64,000 bases of DNA. It comes from Crotalaria pallida (taxonomy: Eukaryota > Streptophyta > Magnoliopsida > Fabales > Fabaceae). Numbering within the stretch: the stretch's first letter is position 1; each line of letters opens with the position of its first letter. The stretch covers positions 6,202,501 through 6,266,500 of the forward strand of contig CM075650.1 of the NCBI GenBank assembly GCA_037953625.1. Reading direction: 5' to 3'. Below, piece after piece: positions 1 to 11,500 of this stretch. The notes below the pieces were generated by a model. It was not told the DNA's origin. It worked only from the letters and a program-made list of their open reading frames with translations, and ran no database searches. The position numbers and the translations under genes are program-made.

Positions 1-2861
1 GTGATTTTTGTATGTTGAAAAATTGAACCTAGAACCTTATATTCTTGCATGTTAGTATTCGGCCATGAGAAAAAGAAATAGGAAAATATATTTAATCATG
101 GTTTAAGTTGCATATATGATAAGATTAATCTAATCTAAGAGCTTAGAATGTGCATGCATGAAATAATTGAATATGTGTGAAACTTTGAGGTGATTTGTGA
201 TTTAACTTGTTGTCTGATTTATGTTAAGAAAATAAATTAGGATTGTTAATTTTTTCTTTTAACACTCTCGGTTTTTAGTTTAAAAAGAAGGAAAATAATT
301 TCATTGCTTGTGCTTTTACGTGTGCATTAATCTTTGTTAAATTTCATATATATGATTCGGCCAATGCATACTGATGTAGTTAGGAAAATTGATCTCCATA
401 GAATACTCTTTGTAAATGAATATATTTTGTGTGCATGATGCTATGTGTGTAATATAATTGATATGTTGTTTGTTTTAACCCCTTTCGGTTTTTAAAGAAA
501 TAAACTAAATAAATTGATTTAATAAATGATTTTTAGTAACTCAAAATGTGGCTTGTTCTATGTGAAATTGTGAATGCTTTAATGATGTGCTGTGTTTTTC
601 TATATTTGAATTTCCAAATAATTGAAAAATGTTTTACTGAAAAGTGATTTAAGAAACTTAAATTTATATGATGTGGTTTTGGAATTCTATTCTAAGTTTT
701 GAATTTTGTTTAATGACTAAGAATAATAATTTTATAACACGAACGTTTTACAGTAAGTTTTCCTCAAGACAAATGAATTCTGTTTTAAAGAAGTTAATTT
801 GGAATTGGTTCAAAGTTTTCTTGAAAATGTTTTTATCTTTGATTTAGATTTGAAAACTTTTTGAGTGAGAACAACGTGTTTTCAAAAAGAAATGATTTCA
901 AAGTGTTTTGAAAACAAATTAATAAATTCGTTGAAAACGTTTCTAACGCACGAGGAAAAATGCTATAGTTCGAACAACCGACGCAAAGGAAACGAGACGG
1001 GATTAGCGATCGGGAAATCTTGGAAAGCTTGCGGGAGTTTACTGTATTTGAGGTGAGAGAGGTGCTTCCCTTAAGACGCCGTGGTATTTAGGTATAACTT
1101 ATTAAGAGGTCCAGTCATCTCAAAGGTTGGACTCCAATCTCATTTAGCGTAGTGGTGTACGTGATAGCAATTGTTTGATTGTTTGTTTAGCTATCCACCC
1201 GAACGGCTGAGATTGGGTTATTAATTATGATATTATGTTCTCTGGTTGATTATGTTTGAGTTGTTTAATTTACTCCATGATCTATTTATTGGTCAAGTAG
1301 TGATGATATTGTTGAATAATGTGTTAATGAGAATTAAATTGTGAAAGTAAGAAAATATGATGGAAAGAAAGAAGAGTGATGATAAGAGGTTGTATAAGTA
1401 AGTAATAATGGTGAGGAGTTGGAATGTAATGGTGAAGAAATAAAGAGATGAGATTGAGAAAGAGTTGTGTTGTGAGTGGAGAAGTGATTTTTGTTTTGGT
1501 TTTAGTCTGGGACTAGTTTTGAGTTGAGCTTGCTCCTCCATTAACGCCCAGCAAAAATGTGATTTCTTGTTTTTACTTTTGGAAAGAGCCTAGTGTTGAG
1601 TCGAGCTTGCTCCTCCATTAGCACTAATCCAAAAGTACGATTTTTGAAAATATTTTTTTTTGAAAAGATATTTTTTGAAAAAGGTTTGTGAAAGAAATTT
1701 CTGGAAAAGGTTTTCGAAAAGGTATTTTCGAGGAGGAGTGAAACAATATTTTCAAACGAGTTTTATGAAATAATCTTTTTGAAAATGTTTTGGGAAGTTT
1801 TTGGAAATAATACTTTTGAAGAGATTTTTGTGAAAAGGTGTCTTGAGAAAGTTGATGAAATGAGTTTTGAGAAAGTGGATGAGATGAGATGGGAAAAGTG
1901 TGATATGAGACCTTGAAATGTTGTGTGATGAATTGGGGAACAGTTTGAACGATTAGTGGTCGGGCTTCGTTGAAGGGATGCACCAAGGACGAGCTGACTG
2001 TTAGGATTAAGCCGTAAATAAAACTTTAAAATCTTCAAAACTTTAAAAGACTATTAAAAGACATAAATAACGCGGTGAGGAATGAGTGTGAGTCGAAGTA
2101 GTGGAGAGGAAGATGCTATGGGTAACTGCGGATACTCAGGTGGGGATTGCAGGAGGGGAGGACGATGACGGTGAAACGTCAAGAAGTCTAGAGTACTGTT
2201 CTAGGAAGAACGAACTCCATAAGTGGTGCACTAACGTGGTGGGGACTGGGTCTAATACCGTGGTATGTTCTGCACTCGAGACTAGAACTGTACTGTCGCC
2301 CCCTCGATGCAAATCTAGAACAGTGAGAGGGACTGGAACGGGGCATTTGTGTTTGCCGCTGAGGGCTTGCATTGATTATATGATTGAATGAAATGATTGA
2401 ATTTGAGGATGTGATCCTCCTGGTCTGGGACCATTTATGTGTTGAGACAGCTGTCGTGCCCGCGTGGTAAAGGTCCTGTACTCCTGTTTGCTTCCGACTA
2501 GGTGTGGATAGATGACCGAGGAGATGTAGACGTGAGAGCCGTTTTCCTCAATGATGGTTTCCCCAAGTCATTGAGTGAATTATGATGATAAGACTTAATA
2601 ACTTAAAGATTCCAAAGAGAAGTACAGTTGTGGTATTTAAGTATTGAGTTGAGAATGAGATTTGAGGAGTGATGATAAGATGTTGATTATGTGATGATGA
2701 TGATGATTATGTTGTTTATATGTTGTTGTTGTTTACTGCTTTATCTTAATAATTGCCTATCCTAAACCCACATAGTCGACATTACATGTTTTGGGTAGCT
2801 CACTCTCTCATATATTTCTGCTTGGTATTGGAAAATTCTGTATGGTCCTTAGAAGGAGAAC

Positions 2862-2972
2862 ATGGAGCGACTGCTAGCTCGTTACGAGGAGGAGAAGAAC
2901 GCACGAGAGGCTGCTATGGAAAGTATCGCTAAGGAGGCTGATGAGTATTTGACGAACCAAGAATCAGAGTAG
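2862..2972 (+). CDS. Short ORF inside LTR B copy 1 (36 aa)
   Basis: An ATG at 2862 opens a 36-residue ORF ending in TAG at 2970-2972. The predicted peptide is strongly charged and helical, rich in Glu, Ala, Lys and Arg, and looks like a short coiled coil. It follows a CCTTAG that could be a splice acceptor (2849-2852) and occupies the place where copy 2 has a different, longer ORF. No family is recognised. It may be a leader peptide of the element transcript or chance. Confidence 0.25.
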   Translation: MERLLARYEEEKNAREAAMESIAKEADEYLTNQESE

Positions 2973-2977
2973 CGCAG

Positions 2978-4634
2978 TGATAAGTGTAAATTTTACTTAA
3001 GAATATATTACGATTTTGGGCATTTATTTCACTGAATTTTATGATTCTCTACGTAAAACGCTTTTAATTTAGGATATTTATAATTATATCTTCAGGAATG
3101 AAATATATAATGAAATTAAAATATATTGATCTTATAATATTCATTTTGCAGGAAACATTAAATATTCTCAAGGAGTAAACATTTGCAAGCCAAAGTGTCC
3201 ATGGAGGAAATGATTTACTAATCTAATATAATTTTGATCCATGATATGTTTTCGGTGTTTTGGCCCGATCTTGGGCAGCGATTATCCGATTTCTTCAAAA
3301 TTGGTATCTATGTAAATCTAAGAGAATTATCTACAACTTTCGTTGAAATAGTCATGTTCAAATTCAGCCTGAAAGATTCTCAAAATCATCTCCTAAATTG
3401 ATTTGCTAATGTGTCTTTGACCAGTGACATGTCTCAGTATTTCAGCCATAACATTCGCCTCCAAACTCTAAATGATACAAACTTGGTCTTAATAAAAAGC
3501 TAACTGAAATTCCTACAAGTTTTGTAGAAATAGTCTTTTTCTAATTCGGACAAAAACTGAGTCAAAACTTGCTATCAATTGGCTGAACCTAACCTCCCTC
3601 ACATCACAAGCAAAATGCAAGGCATGTGTCACGGTTTTGACCATAATTTTCTCTATGAATGTCCAAATAAAGAGCTCTTTGTTTCCACAAAAAGCTCAGC
3701 GAAAATGCAACAATTTCTACAGAAATAACAATTGCCAAATTCGGCCATCTAAAGGGACATATCTGCCGCTCAAGTTAGAACATCCATGCTGTCCACAAGT
3801 TGAAAAGCTAAATTGTCTCCTTCTCTTGGCATAATTCTATAAATTGGCCTCAAACTCAACCAAGAAGAGAGAGAGGGGATCATAATGAAGAATTCCAAGA
3901 ACACTAGCTAATGTTCTAGAATAGATTTTATCCTTATGAATGCATGATAGAGATATTGAATTCGAATGATTATTTGAATCAATGTTTGTAATCCAAATTC
4001 GAATCTTCTAATTCGAATAAAGTCATGAGGATCTAATCTCGATGTGGGAGCAGATGTAATCAACGAAGCTCAATTGTATTCCGGTGATGTATTTTTAATT
4101 CAGTTATAATTATATTGGTATTTTCATTACTGTTCTTAATGTCTGAAATTAACTGATCACTAATTTCTTAAACTCGACACTAATATGTGTCTGGAAAGAA
4201 CTGTTAGAATCTGATCTGAATGAAATACTCAATACATTATTATGTTAGGAATAGATAATAATGTATTCGATTGCTAGAAAATGCTTAACCTTAATGCTGG
4301 GTGATTTATTAACTATGCGAGGAATCGATATTTAAGAAATCATTCTTAGAAATTTATATGTGAGGAATCAATATAAATGACTTGAAGAGCATTGCATCAA
4401 CATAATTAATTGAATTATAAATCATTGAATCATCGGAATACATAAGAGTTAGTTGGTGAAATCTCTCCCATACTTCCAAATAAAGTTTTAATTAATCCAC
4501 GTCTAAACCAAAAAAAAATCCACTTAACAAGTTTAAAATTAAGAATCAATAGAAATTTACTTTGTTCCCTGAGGATCGATATTCTACTTTCATTATCTAC
4601 AAGTTGAGAATTTTGTAATGTATCTAAAATTCCA
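2978..4634. mobile_element. Insertion of about 1.66 kb within LTR B, probably a solo LTR
   Basis: The insertion begins TGATAAGTG and ends AAATTCCA, so it has TG...CA termini. It is flanked by TAGCGCAG at 2970-2977 and again at 4635-4642, an 8-bp perfect direct repeat. The sequence near the right end, CCCTGAGGATCGATATTC, is typical of what I recall at the 3' ends of Tat/Ogre-type Ty3 LTRs. No ORF of note. The 8-bp flank is longer than the 5 bp normal for Ty3, and the terminal inverted repeat is too weak to call a hAT transposon. Solo LTR is preferred; the class is uncertain. Confidence 0.5.
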
Positions 4635-5039
4635 TAGCGCAGCAGAAGCGTTATTGTAGATGACTAGAAGTTAGGTAATTCCCTTTCAGAGTTTTGTAAT
4701 TCCATTGCAGTTACTTAGATGTCCTGGCTCTAACATACTGTAACCCCAACTAAAGTTTAATTCAGTACTAATGTTTTCGAAACACATGGATGGGCTGTTA
4801 ATTTGAAAAGAAGTTGTTGAAAACGAGTTTCAAAGTGCGGTGTCTTGTGACATCTCGGTTTGGAACTTGAAAGCTATATGCAATGTGAGCGCATGAGTTT
4901 TAAACTGTAACTGTGTTTTATAAATGTGAGTGCTCTCATTTTGCATAACGTTTGTTTCAAAAAAAAAAATTGGCCCCAATTTTCACTAAATTTAATTATA
5001 AACAGTTGTGGTTTTCAAGTCGCCAAATCGGGGTGTTAC

Positions 5040-5114
5040 AAAAACACTTTGGAAAAGTGGGAAATTTCAGAAAATGAATTTCGGGGACGAAATTCCTTTT
5101 AAGTGGGGGAGTAG
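5040..5114 (+). mobile_element. Family A internal 3' tail with polypurine tract
   Basis: This 75-bp stretch contains ATTTCGGGGACGAAATTCC followed by AAGTGGGGGAGTAG directly before an LTR start. The same tail lies before the second A LTR at 17891-17928. It marks the 3' end of an A internal region whose coding part is not present immediately upstream, because LTR B copy 1 ends at 5039. Confidence 0.8.
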
Positions 5115-5383
5115 TGTAACACCCCTAATTTTCGTCTCCCAAATAACCAAGAAATTAATTATGATAATTAATTTACAATTGATTTATATTAGTTTTGAAG
5201 GTTTTAGTTTTTGTACATTATGTGTTTTTATATATAAAAATATGAGATATATTTTTATATGGTTATTTTGTACAAAAATATGAATATTGTAATTGAGTCC
5301 TTGGGTTGAGACCTAATTGCAATATTAAAAATGTTTTTGAAGAAAGAGTAATTAAATTATTAATTTTTAATTTTATCAGTATG

Positions 5384-5414
5384 TAACCGGTTAGAAGGGC
5401 TCTGTAACCGATTA
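5384..5414. promoter_or_regulatory. Paired CG-centred palindromes upstream of the TATA box (LTR A copy 1)
   Basis: TAACCGGTTA at 5384-5393 is followed by TAACCGATTA at 5405-5414, 21 bp start to start. The same pair in the second A LTR is perfect (18196-18205 and 18217-18226, again 21 bp). It lies about 130 bp upstream of the TATA box at 5545. The symmetry suggests a dimeric DNA-binding protein; no factor is identified. Confidence 0.55.
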
Positions 5415-5544
5415 CACGATGAACTCAGAAATTGGGATTAGTGCGTTTGATGAGTAATCAAGCCAAAACCCAGAAATTCGCCACGAATCCCACTCAAATC
5501 ACGCCGAGGAACGCGTGTCGCCTTGCATGTAAGCTTGATTTCTC

Positions 5545-5552
5545 TATAAAAG
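5545..5552 (+). promoter_or_regulatory. TATA box of LTR A copy 1
   Basis: TATAAAAG follows TTCTC in an otherwise leader-like stretch. The matching position in the other A LTR carries TATAAATT (18357-18364). Position relative to the palindrome pair and to the downstream splice donor is consistent with an LTR promoter. Confidence 0.5.
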
Positions 5553-7124
5553 GAAGGATTGTTGAAGGATTTGGGGTTGATTCTCTGAAATTAGGGTTGA
5601 AGCTCTGTTTAGGGTTTGTAAGTTCGTCTCTGAAATTCTCCTTCGTTTCTGAGAGGTAGACAGCGAGTGATACACTGTTACAAAGCTCACATCAAGGGCT
5701 TTGTATTGATATAAAGTTTGTGAGCTGAGAGTTCTTGGAGTGTGAGAACGAAGCTTGCCAAGTTGAGGTGTTGGTGCTGTTAAACCTCAGCTTCTGGTTT
5801 CTGGAGCTGACTTTGAAGCTCGATTTTGGTAAGCTCAAGCCTTCTCTTGTTCTAGACTGGGCTTCTTTTCAAAGTTCATGTTGCATGGTTTTGATAATGA
5901 CTATTTTCCCTAATTTCCATGTCCATTTCATGTTCCAAATTCCTTGATCAATCTACCCTGTCAAAAAGGTTCTGGTTTGAGGAGGAGCTTTGGGTGTTTG
6001 GTGTCCTACCTCAAATCTCTGCTCAAATCTTGTTCAAGCACGAACCTAAGGTAAGGGGGAAGCTTACTATTTGCTAGAATTAGGATAAACATGTTGGTAA
6101 ATAGGATGAGTCACCAAGAGACTCTAAGGGCATAGTTGGAATTAGTTTTATGGCTTGGAGGCCAATTTAAGCTTATTTCTGATTTTGAGCAATCATAATA
6201 TGATGCATGCAAGCTATTGTGATGACAATTTCATGACTTAATTGGATATTATGTGAATTGATGCATTAAGTTGTGTTCATATTGGTTTTTATGCAATTTA
6301 ATGCTCCAAACTGAATGCATGCAAATGAAATAGGTTCCTGTGGTTGAACTTGTTTAAATTAAGATATATGAACTCTATTGAGTGCTGAAATTGGATAGAT
6401 TTGAGTATTGGAAAGAATGGTATGGAAAACCTCATTTTTAGTGTTCAGGCTGTATAATCTAACCGGTTATTCGAAATTTGTAACCGGTTAGATCCTGTAA
6501 ATTTTCAAAGAAAATGGATTTATGAAATTGGCCCTGTGTTCTTACCATTTTCACTCAAATCTATACTATAATTTCACTTGGAATCAATCTGAAAACATGT
6601 TGGTAAACACTGTTTGTTTCAGATTGTAATAAAGGAGTTAATGCCTTAACGATTAATGATAATTTCAAGAGGAAATTAATGATAATATGACTTAGATCTT
6701 TTGAATGATAATATGTGTTGAACTTGAGGTATTTTGATATGTTAAGACCTTGTTATTGGATTGAGTAGAGAATTCAAGAAAAGATTCTTTGAAAATCAGT
6801 GGTTTCAAGTTCAGGTTTGTAATTCTAACCGGTTAGGTGGTGATGTAACCGGTTAGTACCTGAAACTTAAAAATAAAAGTTAAGTTTCTAAGTAATGATT
6901 TTTAATACCAATGGTTATATTCTCTCAATCCAGGTCTATGAGCATATGTTAAATTTAAATTCAAAGGTGAATTTTATGAGTAAAGCCATACCTCAAGATA
7001 TCATTCAGAAGTTGTGCTTTTCTAAGTCATAACAATGGAATCAATAGAAAGACCAACCTTAGTAATTATGTATGCAAATCATGCATAGAAAAAGGTAATG
7101 AAATAGGTTGGCAAGGATTGTTGT

Positions 7125-7815
7125 CATGTTCGGGGAACATGGCCCTGTACTCTAAGAGTACCAAACTGATGCAACCTACTTGATGACACATTCTGGGAAT
7201 GTGGCCATTGTCTGGGACATGGTTTCTTTGATACGTTCTGGGAACGTGATGCACACTCTGGGAGTGGTGCTTGATTTTATTCCAAGTATGGTTTGCGATA
7301 CGTTCTGGGAACGTATGTTAGTGTTCTGGGAACACGTTGGTATAATAATAGAATTAAAGATAAAACCAACCTTGATGATTGTGCATTCATATAGAATGGA
7401 AGTTTGGTTGGTAGGAACGATTATCATATTCTGGGAATAAGAGGAGGGTACTCCGGGAGTACCAAATGATAACCTACTTGATGACACATTATAGATATGT
7501 GGCCAGTGTCTGGGACCTAGTTATATACGTTCTGGGAACGTATATTAGTGTTCTGGGCACACATTGATATGCAACCTACTCGATGACACATTATAGATAT
7601 GTGGCCACTGTTCGGGACCTGGTTTTTATTCGTTCTGGGAACGTATGCGTTCTGGGAACGTGATGCACACTCTGGGAGTGATGCTTATTTATCCAAGTAT
7701 GGTTTGCTACACGTTCTGGGAACGTGGTGCACACTCTAGGAGTGATGCTATTTATCCAAGTATGGTTTGGCATTACGTTCTGGGAACGAATGTCCGTGTT
7801 CCGGGAACACAACGG
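7125..7815. repeat. Hairpin array of LTR A (loop TGG, covarying stems)
   Basis: About 15 short inverted repeats share a TGG, CGG, GGG or TAA loop but have different stems. Examples: CATGTTC-GGG-GAACATG (7125-7141), GTACTC-TAA-GAGTAC (7147-7161), CACATTC-TGG-GAATGTG (7187-7203), TACGTTC-TGG-GAACGTA (near 7290), GTGTTC-TGG-GAACAC (near 7320), a 10-bp stem ATATACGTTC near 7524, CACGTTC-TGG-GAACGTG (near 7712) and GTGTTC-CGG-GAACAC (near 7797). Changes occur on both arms together. More units of the same array are in the other A LTR (35985-36068 and 58606-58665). Confidence 0.8.
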
Positions 7816-8509
7816 TGTATTGGATGGACGTCCAAGATGGACTTTTAGAGGCCTCAGTTGTGGAAGGAAATCATGCATCATGCCACCTGCATTGAAAGAA
7901 TTATTATGATTAACCGGGTGTGCTCATATGATTATGCATCATGATTTGCTACATGTTGACTTGTGGATGTTAGTTTTATTCTCATTTGATTATGCGAATA
8001 TGTATAGCTAACCCCCATGCCCTTATTAGGTGTTGATCGTGCATCTAGCTTGCACAAAAGTCAATGAAGGGAGATGTCCCTTAGGTGCATGCAGAGTGTA
8101 GAAAGTGTGGGTTGGGAACCCGTTGTGCAGATATCGAGGATCCGACCAGAAGGATGTTTGGACAAAGGATCAGTGACCAGCTCTATAACATTTCTATTTT
8201 TAATAGAACTTATATGATACATATTTTGGAAAGAGGTATCATAAGAGGAATTCAGTTTCATAATAATACTTATTTGGTATTAACGGACTTGTTACACTTG
8301 ATATATTTTGGGAATGTAATATGATGATTTTACTATGTTTCCGAAAACTCTGATTTTACTAGTCACCTTCATTATTAATCAAGTGTTGGTGAAAATAAAT
8401 TTTCAAGGGAAGGGATAATTCTTATTTTCAGATCTTTTTCCAACAATAACAAGTCCAAGTAATCGTAAACTTATTACTTTTCTTATAAAGTAAGATGATA
8501 TACAAGGAG

Positions 8510-11500
8510 TGTTACCAAGACTTTCCTTCCTCCATGTCTCCCACGACATGACCTCTCCCATGCAACAAATGAGTTGGACCGAATTGCCCTTAGATTCACA
8601 CCATAAACCAAGGCTAAAGAGGGAAAATTGTTCACCCTTGCCTTGCCCTTAAATTCGTGTGAGTGATTATGTGTTGGGCTAGTTCATTCTTCACTTCACA
8701 AACACAAACACACATAATCTCAAGAGCACCGTCAAGCTCTTGAGACTCATAGAGAGAAGAGGGGAACCCGTGAGGAGAAAAGAAGAAGAAGAGTGGAAAT
8801 CCCAAAGCCCTTAACACAAACTTCTTCAATTCCTTTCTCAACCATCTTCTTCTTCTTAGATCAAGGAGAAAACTACCCCTCAACCCTAGAAAAGAGAGAC
8901 CAAGGAAAAACCAAGAGGAGGAGAAGAGGAGATTTGAAGACTTAAGTTAGAAATTAAGGTAGATAGAGTTTTAATTGAATGATTTTGTGTTGTAAAGGAC
9001 TCTATTTTGGGCTTTGATTTAATTTCTTAATGCATGTATTTATCTTGAGGTTTGAAGGTCATGCATGTTATTTTGTGCTTTGATCTTTAATGTTGATGTG
9101 AAAAAGCTTTGATCTCTACATGTAAATGTTCTTCATCACGGTTTTTACTTGAAGTTGTGCTTAAAACTCATAGATTGCTTTGATTTCCTCATGCATGTTG
9201 ATTTTGTGGCCTTATAATCCTTATTCTTCCTTGCATGTTCTCTTTATGTTTTGACCTTGGATTTTTATGAATGAACTTATAAATCAACAAACCAAGAGTT
9301 AAATGATTCGGCCATGAGTAGAAGAAGTAGGTCTAGATGCTTTTAATTTGATCCAAGTGATTTTATGCTAATCCTATGTTTAGAAAATTTAATTTTTCAA
9401 TTATTCTTCACGGTTTGATTGAAGATTTGAGTTTAAGTTCATGTTTTTGCCTTGATTTTCTTTGCATGTCTTGATCTATGGTTAATTTTAAGAAAACATG
9501 GAGCTTGAATTTTGTATGCCTACTTTGAGTGTGAAGTCTTGATTTCGTGAATGCATGTCACGGTTTTCAAAGGAAATTAAGCTTAACAAACGTTGAAAAT
9601 AATTCTAATTTGAATCAAGATTTTTGTGTGTGTGATGATGATAATTCGGTTGATAGCTTGAAAATAAAATAATGCTTTTAAGTCTTGCATGATGTGATCT
9701 ATGAACTTAGGTGCTTGCATGTGAAAAGGAAATTGTGAGACCTTGCCTTCTAGCATGTCATTGTTCGGTCAAGACTAGGGAGAATAGGAAATCATGTTTT
9801 TTCTTACATGCATGTTGAAAATTGTCTCACCTAGAGATTTGTAGGTGCATGCATGTGTTTTCCTAAAAGGATGAAGACCTTGACATAATTCTTGATTTTA
9901 TTTTGTTAAGAAATTAAATTTCAATTGCTAAATTTATTGTGAAACTCACGGTTTCTATCAAGAAAACAAGAAAGCTAGTTTTTGGAAAATGATCTTGCCT
10001 TAATCCATGTTCTATGTGCAAGCATGATGAATATTTAAAAAATAAGCTTTGCTATACCATGATGATATTCAGTCTATATAGGTTAGCTAGCCTAGGATCT
10101 CTTTTCCAATAAAATAACTTGAAAGAAATGAATAAATTAAATTAATTGAGTGTTGTGTTTGAATGAATATATGTGTGAGTGTGGGTGCTTATATGTTTTC
10201 GGTTAGGATTAAAAGAAAGTAGAATTTAAATGCTTTAAATAAACTAAGTTGATTTATGTGAATTAAATTGTAATGTTTGATTTATTTTCCATGCTTTTAC
10301 TCGGTTAAGTAATTTAAATAGATTTAGGAAGTTTAATTGCATAAAATAAAAGGTGGATGATGATTTTAGTGTGAAGAAAATAAATGTAAACATGTTGGTT
10401 TGAAACTTGACTCAATTTGGTTTATGAATAGTTGCCTATCTAAGTGTTGTTTGTTGTCATGTGTGGTATGATGTTTGGAAGATAATTGAGTATGTGACTG
10501 ACCTTGAAATTTATTGATTTTAAGATAATTTTGGTTTGATTTGTTTAGGATTATTTGATTGTGTCTTGGCTGTCCAAAATTGTTTATGGTGAAGACATGA
10601 ATTTTCAAAGTGTTAATTTTAAGTTAAGAAGTTATTTAAAGAAAAGGATATTTTTATAATATTTTCGGAATTTTATTAAAGTGATTTTGTAAAACTAATT
10701 TGTTGTCCAAAATTTCTTGGACGTGCCTTTTTGATTTAAAAATGTTTTCGTATGATTTAAAGTAAAGCTTTCAAATACTGGTTGAGTTAAGAAAAACGTT
10801 AAAGTGTTTTACTTAAATATGAGGAATGATGTAGTGAAGAGATTGGGGCAGTTGGCAGCTGGCGACACAAAGGATTCGAAGAGACGGTACGCACTTCATT
10901 ACTGGACCTCAGGTGAGAGAGAAGCTATCCTAAGACACTGTGGTGTTTAGGTGATATATTAGGACGTTCCGTATCATCTCAAAGATCGGAACTAAGTGGT
11001 TGGAGTCAGTAGTATAAGTAGCAATTGTTTGATTGTGTGGCCACTTATACGAAGGTGACAAAAACCACATGGTTGTTGTGTAATGTTTGTATGATTGATA
11101 GCATGCTTTTATTTACTATTTAATTATGCAAGATTAAACTAAGTGTTGTTGGTAAATGTTAGTAATCTGTTGAAGGACGTTTGTTATGTCCTGAATAAGG
11201 AAATGAAAATGAAATGATTACATTGTGAAATTATAAAGATACAAAGGAAAAACGAATAATGATTGGAAATAAGAGATGTGCTGGAAAAGATAGAAAGAGT
11301 TGAGCTTGGGGAAAGAATTAATAAGACTGATGAGAACGAGCCAGAGCTGGGGATAGCGAGAGTAACTATTGGAACAAGATGTAAATTGAGTGGAGCTGGG
11401 CTCCTTTGTTATTGGTTTTAGACTGGGACTAGTGTTGAGTTGAGCTTGCTCCTCCATTAGTGCTCAACAAAGTTGTAAGTTTTCGAAAAGGTTTTTGAAA

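Larger units (their letters stand above)
1..5039 (+). mobile_element. Family B LTR, copy 1 (3' portion, interrupted)
   Basis: The start lies left of the window. The end, at 5039, is GGGGTGTTACA, matching GGGCTGTTACA at the end of copy 2 (13543). Shared landmarks in the same order include a TTCGGCCATGAG segment (57 versus about 9307), a run of GAAAAG/TTTTGAAAA-rich sequence (1640-1900 versus 11470-11840), a segment with AACGTGGTGGGGACTGGG (about 2230 versus 12160), and a TGGTC-TGG-GACCA hairpin (2421-2433). An unrelated insertion occupies 2978-4634. The sequence next to the LTR end, at 5040, is the tail of a family A element, not a primer binding site, so this is either a solo LTR or one end of a rearranged element. 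The family resembles Ty3 elements with very long LTRs; exact lineage unknown. Confidence 0.75.
5115..8517 (+). mobile_element. Family A LTR, copy 1
   Basis: The LTR begins TGTAACACCCCTAATTTTCG, as does the copy at 17929. A polypurine tract precedes it. The right end is at or near GAGTGTTAC at 8508-8515, where it abuts LTR B copy 2; the corresponding end of the other copy is GAGTGTCACA at 60104. Contents in order: a palindrome pair (5384-5414), a TATA box (TATAAAAG, 5545-5552), a leader, a consensus splice donor AAG|GTAAGG at 6050/6051, two further palindrome pairs (6460-6490 and about 6828-6855), a hairpin array (7125-7815), and an acceptor-like CTAAC...TTATTAG ending at 8029. Position between an A tail and A gag-pol suggests it serves as 5' LTR of the damaged element, but no primer binding site follows it. 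Confidence 0.8.

Noticed and set aside
2978..4634. hAT transposon
   Set aside because: An 8-bp duplication is present but the ends lack the hAT inverted repeat and there is no transposase; kept as a probable solo LTR.
7066..7909. Several overlapping frames of 60-103 aa on both strands in LTR A
   Set aside because: They are created by the inverted-repeat array, which reads similarly on both strands.
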